Shown here piece by piece: positions 36,721-46,899 of a stretch of 64,000 bases of DNA (position 1 is the first letter of the stretch; every line of letters starts with the position of its first letter). The notes under the pieces are model-generated. The model did no database searches. It had not been told where the DNA came from and saw only the letters and a program-made list of their open reading frames with translations. The DNA comes from Dasypus novemcinctus (Eukaryota; Chordata; Mammalia; Cingulata; Dasypodidae), in NCBI RefSeq assembly GCF_030445035.2, contig NC_092216.1:14943405-15007404 (forward strand), read 5' to 3'. Position numbers and translations under genes: made by a program.

Positions 36721-36897
36721 AGAGCGTGGCGATGGGAGCCGAGGGGCGTGGTGAGACGAGGGGTAGGAGCTGGTGGGGCTCCGACGGTGGTCGCGGGCCA
36801 AGAGAAGGCCCCGACGAGGGGAAAGCGGAACTAAGAGCTCCTTAGGGGAAGAGGAGAACAACGAGCAGTGGAGCAAGGTGAAGGGGGTCCTTACTCT

Positions 36898-36915
36898 GCC
36901 CCACGTTGGGTGCCA
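36898..36915 (-). other. Primer binding site, tRNA-Lys(1,2) type
   Basis: In minus sense TGGCACCCAACGTGGGGC lies two bases after the 5' LTR. It differs from the standard Lys1,2 site at one position, a G-to-A change at a CpG. This primer is used by betaretroviruses such as the type D group. Confidence 0.88.
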
Positions 36916-36917
36916 GC

Positions 36918-37801
36918 TACGGCGGCTTGCTCTGTCGGTGGCAGTGGGGTCTGGCTGCGGACGAGGGGTTGGTCCAGCTTGGGATGAGGGGTCGGTCCAG
37001 CTTGGGATGAGGGGTCGGTCCAGCAGCAGATGAGGGGTCGGTCTCACAGGGGTTGCACGGTTCAGCTGACGGGGTCACCCGGTGAAGCTGGGAATGAAGG
37101 GGTCGCCCAGAGAAGCAGGCGACAAACTGGGGACAAGGGAGGCCAGGCCCTTGTCGGGGGCTCTCAGGACTGGAGGGTGCATGGCAGAAGAACTACCGCG
37201 GAGACGAGGTAAACACGCGGTCCCATTTTATTGAGGGAGTGGCTACAGTCTTATAGAGGCTGGGGAAGGCTGATTGGTCGAAGCTTATGCCATGTTCTGA
37301 TTGGTTGCCGCAAGCAGTTACTGGGGAGAAAGGTCAGTGGGAGGTACTGGAAGGGGGAGGGGTGGTGGTTAGGGATTGGCTGTTGCTGTTGCTGGGGGAA
37401 GTGGCAGGGCTTAGGGATTGGGGGCTGCTGTTGCTGGGGTAGAGGGCAGACTTGAGTTTCCCGCCTCGTGCCTGGCTGTTGCTGCTGTCGGGGGGGGGGG
37501 GGGGGGGGTAAAAAGGCAGACTGGAATTTTCCGCCCTGCGCCTGCGCAGGGAGAAAGAAGAAGAAGGGTGTTGCCTCATAAGGCATCGTTTGGCGCTATC
37601 CGGGAGGAGGGGTGGCCGCGGAAGCATGGCTGCCGAAAAGGGGAGACCGAGGGCACTCTGCGCCCATGCTGAGCTCCCTTCAGGGGTGGCAGTGAGTCCG
37701 AACAGCCACCCTATTATGGGGCAGCGGCTAGGAATTAGGCCTACCGTGGCTGCTCCCCTACCAGGCCAGCAAACCACACTTCAGCCCGAGGGGTGACCGC
37801 A
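36918..37801 (-). repeat. 5' LTR of the provirus
   Basis: In minus sense it runs from TGCGGTCACCCC at 37801 to the end at 36918, where the terminal CA has become TA. U3 contains CAATCA/ATTGG-type words and a TATAAGA box (37249-37255). AATAAA follows at 37227-37232. U5 contains two to three GGATGAGGGGTCGGTCC units. A run of about 18 G at 37491-37508 (plus strand) lies in U3. Length is 884 bp. Confidence 0.93.
37227..37255 (-). promoter_or_regulatory. Proviral promoter: TATA box and polyadenylation signal
   Basis: TATAAGA (37249-37255) precedes AATAAA (37227-37232) by about 16 bp in transcriptional sense, so R must be short or begin near the polyadenylation signal. Confidence 0.6.
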
Positions 37802-37807
37802 CTTCTG

Positions 37808-38120
37808 GGGCTCCATTATTCTTGAATATAACTGCATTCCAATTCTTTGCCTGTGAATGTGAGCACATAAATTCAGGCTTTTTTCTTAACTGGATATAAT
37901 GCTAGTTTTCCTGCTATATAAAACTAACTTGAATGAACCTTATACTCAAGTGCGAGCTTCTTAGGCTGATGAGGTCTTGAATATTGATCACTGTTATTTG
38001 ATATAGACTTACAGAATATATAAACCCTGAATTACCTTTTTGTATATGACTGTGAGCTTCCAGCTACTCAAATGCAGGCTTCTGTATGTCCTAAACTAGT
38101 ATTCTTTTTTTTTCCTTTTT
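37808..38120. repeat. Degenerate tandem-like repeat, part 3 (right flank of the provirus)
   Basis: It resumes the word pattern seen before 28270 (ATATAAACCCTGAATTACC, GTGAGCTTCCAGCTA). No gene is present. Confidence 0.4.
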
Positions 38121-38124
38121 CTTT

Positions 38125-40140
38125 ACTTTGTTGAAGCTTTAGATTACATAAATGTTACATCAAAAATCTGGAGGATTCCATATACTCTACTCCTTCCCCT
38201 CCCATGCTTTCCCCCATTAATACCAGCTTTCCTTACTGTGGAACATATGATAAAATTGATGAACACATATAGATGCATTGCTACTAACAATGGACTACAG
38301 TTTGCATCATAGTTTACACTTTGCCCTGCATAGTTTTATAGATTATGATGAAACATATGATGGACTCTATTCATCATTACAATGTCATGCAGGACAATTT
38401 CAATGTTGCCCAAATGCCCAGTGTTACATCTATTCCCCCCTCTCCCTTCCCTCTGAACCTCTGGTGACAACTGTCTTTATGTCACTGTTACAAGTTCTTC
38501 CATTTCTGGAATAGTAATGACTAGTCCATAGATGCATTCTCATCTTATGTTCTGTTTGTTCCTCAATCTTCAGGATTTGGGGATGGTGATGCCCACTCTC
38601 CTTCCGATTGTGGGGGCTTAGATCCCATGGGGTAGATGAAGGGGACCATCTTGCTCACAGTTGTCCATCATTCACCTTGTGTTAGCTGTCCTTGGTGAGT
38701 GCAATGAACTGTAACTCTGCTGAGATTCAGGGCTCAACCTATGAACAGCTAGGAGGTTTAATTCTCTGGGACATAGATTAAATGGGTATAGCACTAACTG
38801 TGGGTTCAAGTGTAAGGGGTAGAAGAATCATACAGGAAAACTATAAGTGAGTCTAATTCTGAAACCCTGGACAAATGGGCCATCATATATTCAAGGAAAG
38901 GCCTAACAAACAGCATGCCAATTCTCTGGGATTGTCTGCCCTGCCTATAGTGTCAAGATGTCTCCAGAACCTACAGGAGCTCCTGTGCTTTGGGCACAGT
39001 TTGCTGTGACATTCAGTGAGAGCCTCCTGAGACATGCATAACCATAGCTCTGGAATGAACTCTCGATTCCATTTGAAATAATACCTTAGGCATAAAAAAA
39101 ACTCATATGCATTTAATATTTCCTGCTTCCACGGTCTTTTTCCCAAGCATTCCTAGTAGTCACTTGCTTATAATCTCTCAGTGCCAGGGAGACTCACCAC
39201 CAGGAACCATGCACTGTTGGAGATTTGGACCCGAAGGGTATCGGGAATGAAAAAAGAGAAAAAGGACAGTGAAATAAAGAGAAAGAAAGGAAGAAAAAGA
39301 AAGAATGAACGAGAGAGCTGGGAGCAGGGTGTCTGCTAGTAGAGACTCATCAGACAATTTGTTGTTTACAAGGGGCTGTCTATATACCCCAGTCTATGTG
39401 ACAAGCAGCAACACTTAGCCTACATGACAATAAGCAGCAACAGACAGTTAACTATCAGCATTACTCATAGTCTAAGGAATTCAAAAAAATCTTATCTCAA
39501 GGTACAAAGTCTAAGTGTTCTATTTACTTCAAAAGGTATGTGCTCATCTTTTCTTTCAGCCTTTAACAGCTTCATCCTATTTGCCAGGAACTCTTAATTA
39601 CTGCATTCCTTAGGTTGCAAGCGTAGCCATGGAAACAGCAGTCTCTCCCTGTGAGACCACTATGCCTCAGTTTGCAACAATGCACCAGCCTGGGGGAAGA
39701 TACTGAGTTTATATGCTGAGTTTGGCCAAACAGGAGGCCATATTTGAGCAACAAGGAGGCTTTCAGAGGGTAACTCTTAGGCAATATGTATCACTGGCTA
39801 AGTTTCCATTTCACAAGAAAAGTTCATCCGTGCAAGCATCAATAGCAAGGGCTTGGCATATTGGTCCATCCTCCTTTGCTAGGCACTGCCCATGTACTCT
39901 AGGGACTCTTGCCACACTATCAGAGAGAAGCAGAAGTACCCAGAGTGGGCATCCAATATCCCTTCAGTTATTGTAAGGATCTCATCCACCAGGACAACAA
40001 CCCATGAGCACTTGAACACATTCATGTTCCATAGAGGCATGCCCCCACCACCGCCCCCCACCAGTAATCCTCCCCTGCACATTTGCAACCCATCTGCAGT
40101 CCAAAATCTCCCCCAAAACAAGGCCAAATAAGAAATAAAA
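38125..40140 (-). mobile_element. Older L1 3'UTR, minus strand, split by a solo LTR
   Basis: Pieces 38125-39214 and 39680-40140 resemble the reverse complement of the L1 3'UTR, with the same order of blocks as 2600-4140 but more diverged. The LTR at 39215-39679 interrupts it. Confidence 0.7.
39215..39679 (-). mobile_element. Solo LTR with a 6-bp target duplication
   Basis: The insert begins TGTTGGAGATTTGG and ends GTTTGCAACA, with ATGCAC on both sides (39209-39214 and 39680-39685). In minus sense a GTATATAGAC box lies in the middle, and a pyrimidine-rich stretch with CTTTATTTC follows. The 465-bp size and 6-bp duplication suit a class II ERV. It is unrelated to the LTRs of the 28-38 kb provirus. 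Confidence 0.88.
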
Positions 40141-40189
40141 TAATTTTTAAAAAATTAAAAACAAATATTGCTTCGTTTCTTTCATCATT

Positions 40190-40480
40190 GTAAGATGTTC
40201 CCTTAGAACCTATTCTCCTGCATATGAATGCAATCTTCCTAAACTTTATAATCCCTGGACCTTTATTTCTTGATTCCGAGTGAGGTAGTCTATGTTGTTA
40301 TTCTAAGCAATTTCCTCTTTGGGTGGACCTGGGCACTCCCTGTGGTACAGACACAGGCTGCTTTTGCCTTGTATCTAGATGTGAGTTTTAGAGGCTATGC
40401 TCTATCGCAGGCTCCTGTATCATGGATGCTCATAGCATCCTGGCCTGCACACTTATAGAAGGCCAAATCACAGAGGCAAA
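40190..40480. repeat. Degenerate tandem-like repeat, part 4
   Basis: Words such as CCTGCATATGAATGCAATCTTCCTAA recur in the pattern of the other parts. Assignment is tentative. Confidence 0.3.
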
Positions 40481-41489
40481 CAAAAGGGTACTGACAGCTT
40501 ATCTGCATGGCTGGTAAGCACAGTGGGCATGCAACTGTGTAGGTACATGCAGAATATTAATGGGTATACCAATAAAATGCATTTGTCTTTCTAGGACACC
40601 CATCCCAAAGCATCAGAATTGGAGTACTCCCATCTCCACAGTTCAGATATTACTGAAAAGCTAGAGTAATCTGCAAGAGGTGTCACCCATCAAAAACCTG
40701 GCTTGCCTAGGTTTTTGCCAGACTCCACCCTCAGCTCATGGTATTGTGTTCCTCAGGGCACACCCCTGTGTTGTTAGAATTGGCGAGTGTAACCTGGAGG
40801 CAGGGACTTCTAGTCCACGGTACACACCCTGATGGAGCTGCTGGTCAGCTATTTGACCGTCAACAAGACTTACTCACCTCTCAGCCTCTCCTCTCTTCTC
40901 TGTAACCTGAAGACTGAAACTTATGTCTTCTGCATACCTAGATGTGTCAGCGATGCTCTGAGAGCCCCAGGAAACCACGAGGCCAAGAGGTTCAGCTCCT
41001 GCTAGTTTGCACAGAGAACGACACGTTCTATGTAGCTCCTGCCCACACCCCCAGCCCAGCAATCATTCTGGACATCGTATTTAGTGGGTACCCCAGCACT
41101 GCTCTGAGCCCCACCTAGTCCTAAGCCTAATGGATATTCAAGCCCATGGAAAAGCAAAGCAGTTTCCATGAAATAGAGACAAAGCCCCAGGGTGCAGCCC
41201 CAGAAAGGCGTCCCAAAGCCAGCCACAGTGTTTCAGCAAGAGCTTTTTGTTTTCATCTTTTGCATCCTAAGAGAAAGGCAGTGGGGATCCAGGCAGGTCC
41301 CATCCTCTCTCAAGGAAGAGGACGGCAACCGGCAAACAGGATTGGCCAGGCTGCCCACTCTGAGAACAAGGGGCAAAAGGTCCCCGTCGTGGCAGGGCTG
41401 GTAATGGCCACAACATCAGATACTCAGAAAACGTCTGGGGAGGGGAAGGGCAGGCAGCAGGCACGCCCTGTCAACTTCGGGAGGGTACT
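40481..41489. other. No gene recognised
   Basis: Unique-looking sequence of rising GC content leading into the island at 41.5 kb. The open frames (for example 41146-41496) have no recognisable domains. Confidence 0.4.
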
Positions 41490-43080
41490 GGACTAAGTGT
41501 GGCTTCCGAGGCTTTGCCTCTGGCCCCGCCCAGGACTTCTCTCTGAAAGCCTGCCGCGTCCTCTCCATGAGGAGGGCGAGGGACGCGGGCGATCACCTGG
41601 GGATCCCCCGTGAACTCGGCGGTCGCTGTGAGGACCAGAAGTTGTGGGAACCTGGCCTGCTGGGGTGTGTCTTCCAGCCATGCAGCTGGATTCGCGTGCT
41701 TCATCTGTGCGGCGTGATGAGGACCCCAGATGCAGGCCGACCCTGCGGATTAGGTGGGAGGTTAGAGAGGTGCCTTGCCTGGGTGGAGGGTTCCTGGTCT
41801 AGCCTGGGGCCTGGGCGGCCCGGGCGCCGCAGGGAGCCCAGAGACCTGGGATTGGACGGCAAGGGAGGTGCAGCGCGTTCACTGCGTCCATGTCGGCTGT
41901 CTAGGGGCTCCCTGCCGGCTGCGCCTTCTCGACGGCCCCTCGCCGCGCCGTCCAGGATCCACCTGCCCGCACGCGCGCGGCACGGGAGGTCCACGCCCCA
42001 GGCGTCAGCCAGGTGCCCAGCAGCAGCTGAGAGAGATGGCGTGAGCTCGCTGGTCCCAGCGCACGCCGGCTTGCTGCCGGTGCTGCGCGGTCTGCGGGAA
42101 GTGGAAGCGGAAGTCAGCACTTCGAATCCTCGTCTGCGGGCCTCAAGGGCGCTGGAGAAGTTGGCCTCCACAACGCCTTCCCACGACGCAGGCGGGCGGC
42201 CCCGGGCTAGCGCTCCCGCGGCAGAAAGCCCGCGGACAAGTCTGAGCCAGCGGCTCGGCGGTGTCCACACCAGCAGGCAGGGCGCGGGCAGCACGCGGCT
42301 CAGACCACCCAACACCCTCCGCAGGGTCTCCCTGTAGCTCCGCCAGGACCCCCGGCCGTACCTGGACAGGTCCCAGAGGCAGGCGCTCATGACGGCCACG
42401 TCGGGGGCGTGCTCGCCCCGTCGCAGGTGGTCCAGGACGCTCTCCGCGCACCGGGCGCACACGCGGTGAGGAAGAAGAAGCGTACCCGGTGGCGGCCAGA
42501 GCGGACCTGGCGGACCTCGCGGTAGTGGGTCCCGTGGTGCAAGCGGCCCCGCCTGCAGCCTTCCAGCCGCCTGTCCGGCTCAAAGCTCCGCTCGCCCTTG
42601 GCCTCCAGCTGCCTGAGAGAGCAGGCAGTCCTTCTGCAGCAGGAGCACCGTTACCGGGTGCTTGTACACTGACTCTGGACCGAGTCGCCCGTTACACCCC
42701 AAACTTGTTATACAGCAGCTGCGGGACGTCGCAGGCTCGTAGGGAGGCCACGGAGGCTGAGGGCGGATGGCCTTGCGCCCAGCCTGCCTCGCAGTAGGAG
42801 GTCTGACCGCTGAGGCGAGGAAGTAAGGGCGAGGTTAGACGGCGCGGGAAGGGCGAGGCCCACTCCTAGGTCTCAGTGCCTTCCTTGTTGCAGGCTGCTC
42901 CTGGAGCGCTTGCCTCCTCTTCTGGGGAATTGCTCTCTTGTTGCCTGGTTCTCCTGCAGAGCCACGAGTTGCTGTCCTGGAGCTTGAGGGAGGACTGTCT
43001 TTGTTAAGGGGAACGCTGACTGGGTTCCCGTCTGCTGCCAGGATTTCCAAGCAGCGATGGGAAGTACACTGCAGCCTCAG
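41490..43080. other. GC- and CpG-rich island
   Basis: Base composition rises sharply and CpG is frequent, unlike the AT-rich flanks. It contains the PCED1-like pseudogene (41983-42750). The remainder (41490-41980 and 42755-43080) carries no recognised exon. Confidence 0.6.
41983..42750 (-). pseudogene. PCED1-like (PC-esterase / GDSL-SGNH domain) pseudogene
   Basis: In minus sense the stretch begins with codons for ASLRACDVPQLLYNKF, matching the N-terminus of PCED1 proteins, with GTG where the start codon is expected. A frame break follows, then GDSVQ (SGNH block I), then QKDCLL in another frame, a stretch ending in THYREVRQ, and a long clean part in the 42462-41701 frame: VMSACLWDLSRYGRGSWRSY, LPAPCLLVWT, and HLADAWGVDLP near 41983. 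At least three frame changes are needed in the first third. The domain is uninterrupted by introns. PCED1 proteins are poorly characterised acyl-esterase-like proteins. It may be a retrocopy or a decayed copy of a single-coding-exon paralogue. Confidence 0.72.
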
Positions 43081-43099
43081 CGAACGCCAGCAGTTCAGA

Positions 43100-43980
43100 T
43101 GTATTGTTTTCGTTTAATTAACTCTATAGTCACCTCCTTGTGGATTCACGTGCGCCAGTGAGCGAATGCAAAGCCGTTGGACCCGTTACTGTCTCCCACA
43201 GGTAATATCTGGTTAAAAGAAAAACTCTAGCACAATACCACAACCACAGGACATTTTCACCACCTCAAGCCCCCCCACCCCCACCCCCACCCCCGACTTA
43301 GACATAAAAGCTGTTTTTAGAAACGTTTTCAGAAAATTTCCACTGGAAATTCCGGGAATTCCTGCCCCATCCTCCTTACACACCCACACACAGATTCGCC
43401 TACTATTAGTAGGTTACAGTAGTGCTGTGGTACGTGGCACATACCGCAGCAAAGAGCCGTATCACCTGCTTCCCGTCCTACCCTTAACAGTGGGACATGA
43501 AAACATCTAAATTCCATAATTTTGCCCGACACAGGATTTAATAAACATGGAGTCACGCATCATCTGTAACATGGGGCATTTCATCTGGTCCCTTGGCACT
43601 GTTCTATGCAGAGTCATCCTCAGCCCCTGGAGACGCAGCACAAATGGCCACTTTAAGCTCTGCTCACCTGCTTAACTGAATTTCCAAAGTGAGGTTGCCG
43701 GCTGTGGGACTAAGGGGTCAATATGTTAATCCCTTTCCTTGCTGATTACTCTTCCATGACATTAGGTGCCGTGGCACTTTTAAACAGTCACCATTCAAGA
43801 ATCTTGGAGTTCTTTCCAGTGTTTGGCTTTTAAAGAAGAAGTTGCTATGGTATGCCTGTGCAGATTGATGGAAACACAGGTTTTCACATCTCCAGCGTAA
43901 GCTCCAGGCTGCAATTGCTGGGTTGTATGATGTTTGCATATTAACATATTTAACAGAAGACTGTTTTTAGAGAAGCTGCA
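43100..43980 (-). mobile_element. Old L1 remnant, minus strand (tentative)
   Basis: Phrases such as TTAACATATTTAACAGAAG and the adjoining antisense L1 words suggest an old fragment, strongly decayed. A C-rich simple repeat (CCCCCA)n lies at 43269-43294. No gene is seen. Confidence 0.35.
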
Positions 43981-43984
43981 TATT

Positions 43985-44480
43985 TGACATGTGTGAGTGA
44001 TCCTTTTCTTTTTCCCTAAAGTATAGATCTACGTGGGCTTTCCAAGTATAAAAACGCTGGAATCCTTCTGCATGTATATGGCCACAACTTTCCGGTTATA
44101 TGGACCCTGTTTAGCTCATATCCTTTTCCAGGCATCCTTCCCTATCTAGGATGTGCACTCGTTGCCTGTATAAACCCCAGACTTCTTGTCCCTGAACAGA
44201 CAAGTGGGTTCTGCTTGAATAATCCCTCAACCCCCTCTATGCTTCAAGGGATGTGAATTGGAATTTCTTGGCAGTATAAGTCATGGGTGTTTTGGTCTTT
44301 CTTTTTATTTCTTTTCATTTTTTTTTCTTTTTCTTTTTTGTAATAATGGAAATGGATGGGCAGATGCCAAGCATATGAACTCTAGTCTCTTTGTCCTTTG
44401 TACAGCACCAGAACCATTGGCCATAGGCGGGGCTGCAGTTCTTATTCTTTGCATGCACACATGGCTTCTGCTGGAATTTT
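43985..44480. repeat. Degenerate tandem-like repeat, part 5
   Basis: Words such as GTATAAACCCCAGACTTCTTG and CTGCATGTATATGGCC match the pattern of the other parts. A T-rich run lies at 44298-44340. No gene is present. Confidence 0.35.
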
Positions 44481-44489
44481 AAGTTTTAG

Positions 44490-45620
44490 CAAGTTTACAC
44501 AAACAGCCCAGATATTCATGAAGAAACACACAGCCCCCACACATAGCCCATATCAGTAGCATGATAAGAACTGTAAGGGCCCCTTGAAATCTAAAGTTCT
44601 GGAACTGGAAAGGCCTCTGTCAGTCCCATCTGTGGGGTGAGTGATAGGAACAGCAGCCAAAGCTGATCTAGGCTTCTTTTCTAGAGTTTAAGCTTCCCCC
44701 CTTAAAAAGGGGGCCACGGCATCTTCTAGAATGTCAAATCCATAGAGGAGGTGATATCTAATGCTTGAGGGGCAGGGAAGATCCATGAATTCTGATATCA
44801 AATCCTGCGCCTTGACAGTGCTGCTGTGATACACAACATTAAGTCTGCCATAAAATTAGCAGGGGGGACAGAGTCGATATAGAGCCAGCAATGTCAATAT
44901 AGTTATGGCGATGACAGAGATGCTCATGTGGACTCTTACCTGATCATGGGGAGGAGTTCCTGGGTGAAACAATGAATATCCATTTACAGTTATGGGCAGG
45001 GTCTCCCCTTTGTTGTTCCCATGGACTAGAGTTGCTTCTGGGAGGATATTACACTCTCAGGGAGGAAGAGCTGAAGTGTCTGCCCTTGCTGAGGGAGTTT
45101 TCCCAGGTGTGGGTCTTTCTGCAGGAGACCGTCCCATTCTTTGAATTTAATGCATTATTAAATGACGACATAGGAAAGGACAGGACCACCAGATGCACAA
45201 GCACTGGTTGTGATAGCAACTGTGTGGTGCACCGTACAATAAGTAGGAGACTTCTAATAGAGGGTTTCATGGCCAAGAAGTGTATTCACAGAGGGCATAG
45301 AGACCCCACATTTTCCTATGAACCACCTACTGCTGGGCTTGGCACAACACTTAAGCCTGCCTGTAGACAAGAGAGCTATTAACAGAGGTAAAATACCTGG
45401 TGTCATCACTAGGAATACCCTGGGGACAACCTTGCATCTGCATACTTGCCATTCCACCTTCTATCCCCAATGGAGAGGCCTGAGTAAAACAAGGAATTCA
45501 GCTGAGCCCAGGCAATTATGAGCCAATCTCTTTCTTTCCTATAGATCCCCTTTCCATTAGTTACCAAGATCAATGGCACCTTTACCACCTCCTCTCAGGA
45601 ATCTACATTTCCTGCATTTT
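44490..45620 (-). pseudogene. Possible ERV envelope remnant with LTR edge (low confidence)
   Basis: The plus-strand words CACATAGCCCATATCA (near 44540) resemble the end of the LTR at 26931 (CATAGCCCACATCA). On the minus strand near 44890 a hydrophobic run (ISVIAITILTLLAL) could be a membrane anchor. Purine-rich AAGGGGGGAAG lies near 44700. Frames are short and broken and I cannot name a family. Confidence 0.3.
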
Positions 45621-45624
45621 TTGA

Positions 45625-46130
45625 GACATACCTTTTAAAAGATACTTAGATTACATATATGTTACATAAATGAATGAATGCAGACAATTCCCATATTTCC
45701 CAGTCGCTACCCCTCCCACACTTTCCCACATTAACAACATCCTTCATTCGCGTGGTACTTTTCTTACAATTGATGAACACATACTGGAGGACACTATTAA
45801 GTGTGGTTTATAGTTTACATCATAGTTTAAAATCTCTGCCACACATTTTTATAAGTTATGGCAAAATATACAATGGCCTGTATCTGTAACTACAACATCA
45901 TTAAGGACAATTCCAATGTCACAAAAGGCCATAATATTACACCTGTTTTATTTTTAAGATACTTAGGTTACATAAATGGGACATTAAAGAAAAATAGGGG
46001 ACTCACATGATTCACTCCCCACACCTACCACATTTTCCCACATAAACAATATCCTTCTTTAGTGTGGTACATTCATTGCAATTGATGAAAACGTTTTGGA
46101 GCATTGCCACTAAGCACGGATTAAAGTTTA
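45625..46130 (-). mobile_element. Two old L1 3' ends, minus strand
   Basis: Blocks 45625-45955 and 45956-46130 each restart with GATACTTAG(A/G)TTACATA and run through the CCCTCCCACACTTTCCC block. These are two diverged, partly overlapping copies of the reverse-complement L1 tail. Confidence 0.6.
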
Positions 46131-46253
46131 CATTGTAGACACATATTTTAAATGCATGATCTCATTTAATCCTCATAGCCACCTCACAAGGCAGGTATTA
46201 TTATGGTTCATTTTTCAGAGATGAGAGGACTCAGTTTAAGAGAGGCAAATTTA
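46131..46253 (-). repeat. MIR SINE, first part
   Basis: The plus strand shows the reverse-complement MIR core (TGATCTCATTTAATCCTCATAG, then TTTTTCAGAGATGAGAGGACT). It is cut by the L1 3' end at 46254 and resumes at 46796. Confidence 0.7.
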
Positions 46254-46795
46254 GTCCAATAATCCAGAGTGTAGGAGTTGCAAGTCTGCATCCATGTGGA
46301 ATCTAACCCTCATCTTGATATAGAGGTGGCGTGGACATAACCATCCCAGGATCCACAGGATGGAGGAATAGAGTGTGGATTAGAGTGGCCTTCTGATATT
46401 CTACTATGGAAATACTGAGATTAGTAAAGGAAGAAATTGTGGCATTAATGTGGAGAAAGAGGCCACGGAAGCTGCTGAGGGTAGGGAGAGGGAAGAAGAG
46501 ATATGGTGTGGGGGCATTTTCAGGACTTGGATTGTCCTGGGTGGTAGTGCAGGGACAGACACTGGACAGTGTACGTCCTGCTATGGCCTACTGGGTGGAC
46601 TGGGGGAGAGTGTAAAGTACAATATAAACCATTATCCATGTGGTGCAGCAGTGCTCCAAAACGTAGTCACCAAATGCAATGAATGTGTCACAATGCTGAA
46701 AAAGGTTGTTAATGTGGGAGGTGTGGGGTGAGGGGGTTGCGGGAATTTTGGGGACCTCTTACACTTTTTGAATGTAACATTAAAAAAAAATAAAG
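46254..46795 (+). mobile_element. L1 3' end inserted in a MIR
   Basis: It matches the terminal L1 3'UTR and ends in an A-rich tail (TAAAAAAAAATAAAG). The near-duplicate AGAGAGGCAAATTTA / AGAGAGGCAAGTTTA on both sides (about 46239-46253 and 46796-46810) is its target duplication with one change. Confidence 0.85.
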
Positions 46796-46880
46796 AGAGA
46801 GGCAAGTTTACTTGCCTAAGCCTAGAACTGAACCACCAGTAGCCTGGTCCCAGAGCTTATTCCAGCAATTATCCCATTGT
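46796..46880 (-). repeat. MIR SINE, second part
   Basis: It continues the MIR after the L1 insertion (CTTGCCTAAGCC, AGAACTGAACC). Confidence 0.55.
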
Positions 46881-46899
46881 TTCTGAAAGCATGTTCTGC

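Larger units (their letters stand above)
28277..37801 (-). mobile_element. ERV provirus, betaretrovirus-like with a gamma-type envelope; defective
   Basis: A 9.5-kb minus-strand element with LTR, primer binding site, leader, gag, pro, pol, env, polypurine tract and LTR in the standard order. An exact 6-bp duplication CTTCTG flanks it (28271-28276 and 37802-37807). The primer site resembles that for tRNA-Lys. Gag, Pro and Pol lie in successive -1 frames, a betaretroviral plan. The envelope has the gamma-type CX6CC transmembrane architecture, a combination known from type D retroviruses. Every gene is broken. The two LTRs differ at about 5% of positions by eye, so the insertion is not recent. 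Confidence 0.95.

Noticed and set aside
36918..37801. The solo LTR at 273-1193 and the provirus as one segmental duplication
   Set aside because: The 6-bp target duplications and outer flanks differ, so they are independent integrations.
41567..42337. Plus-strand open frame of 256 codons in the CpG island
   Set aside because: It is antisense to the PCED1-like copy, and GC-rich composition alone keeps it open.
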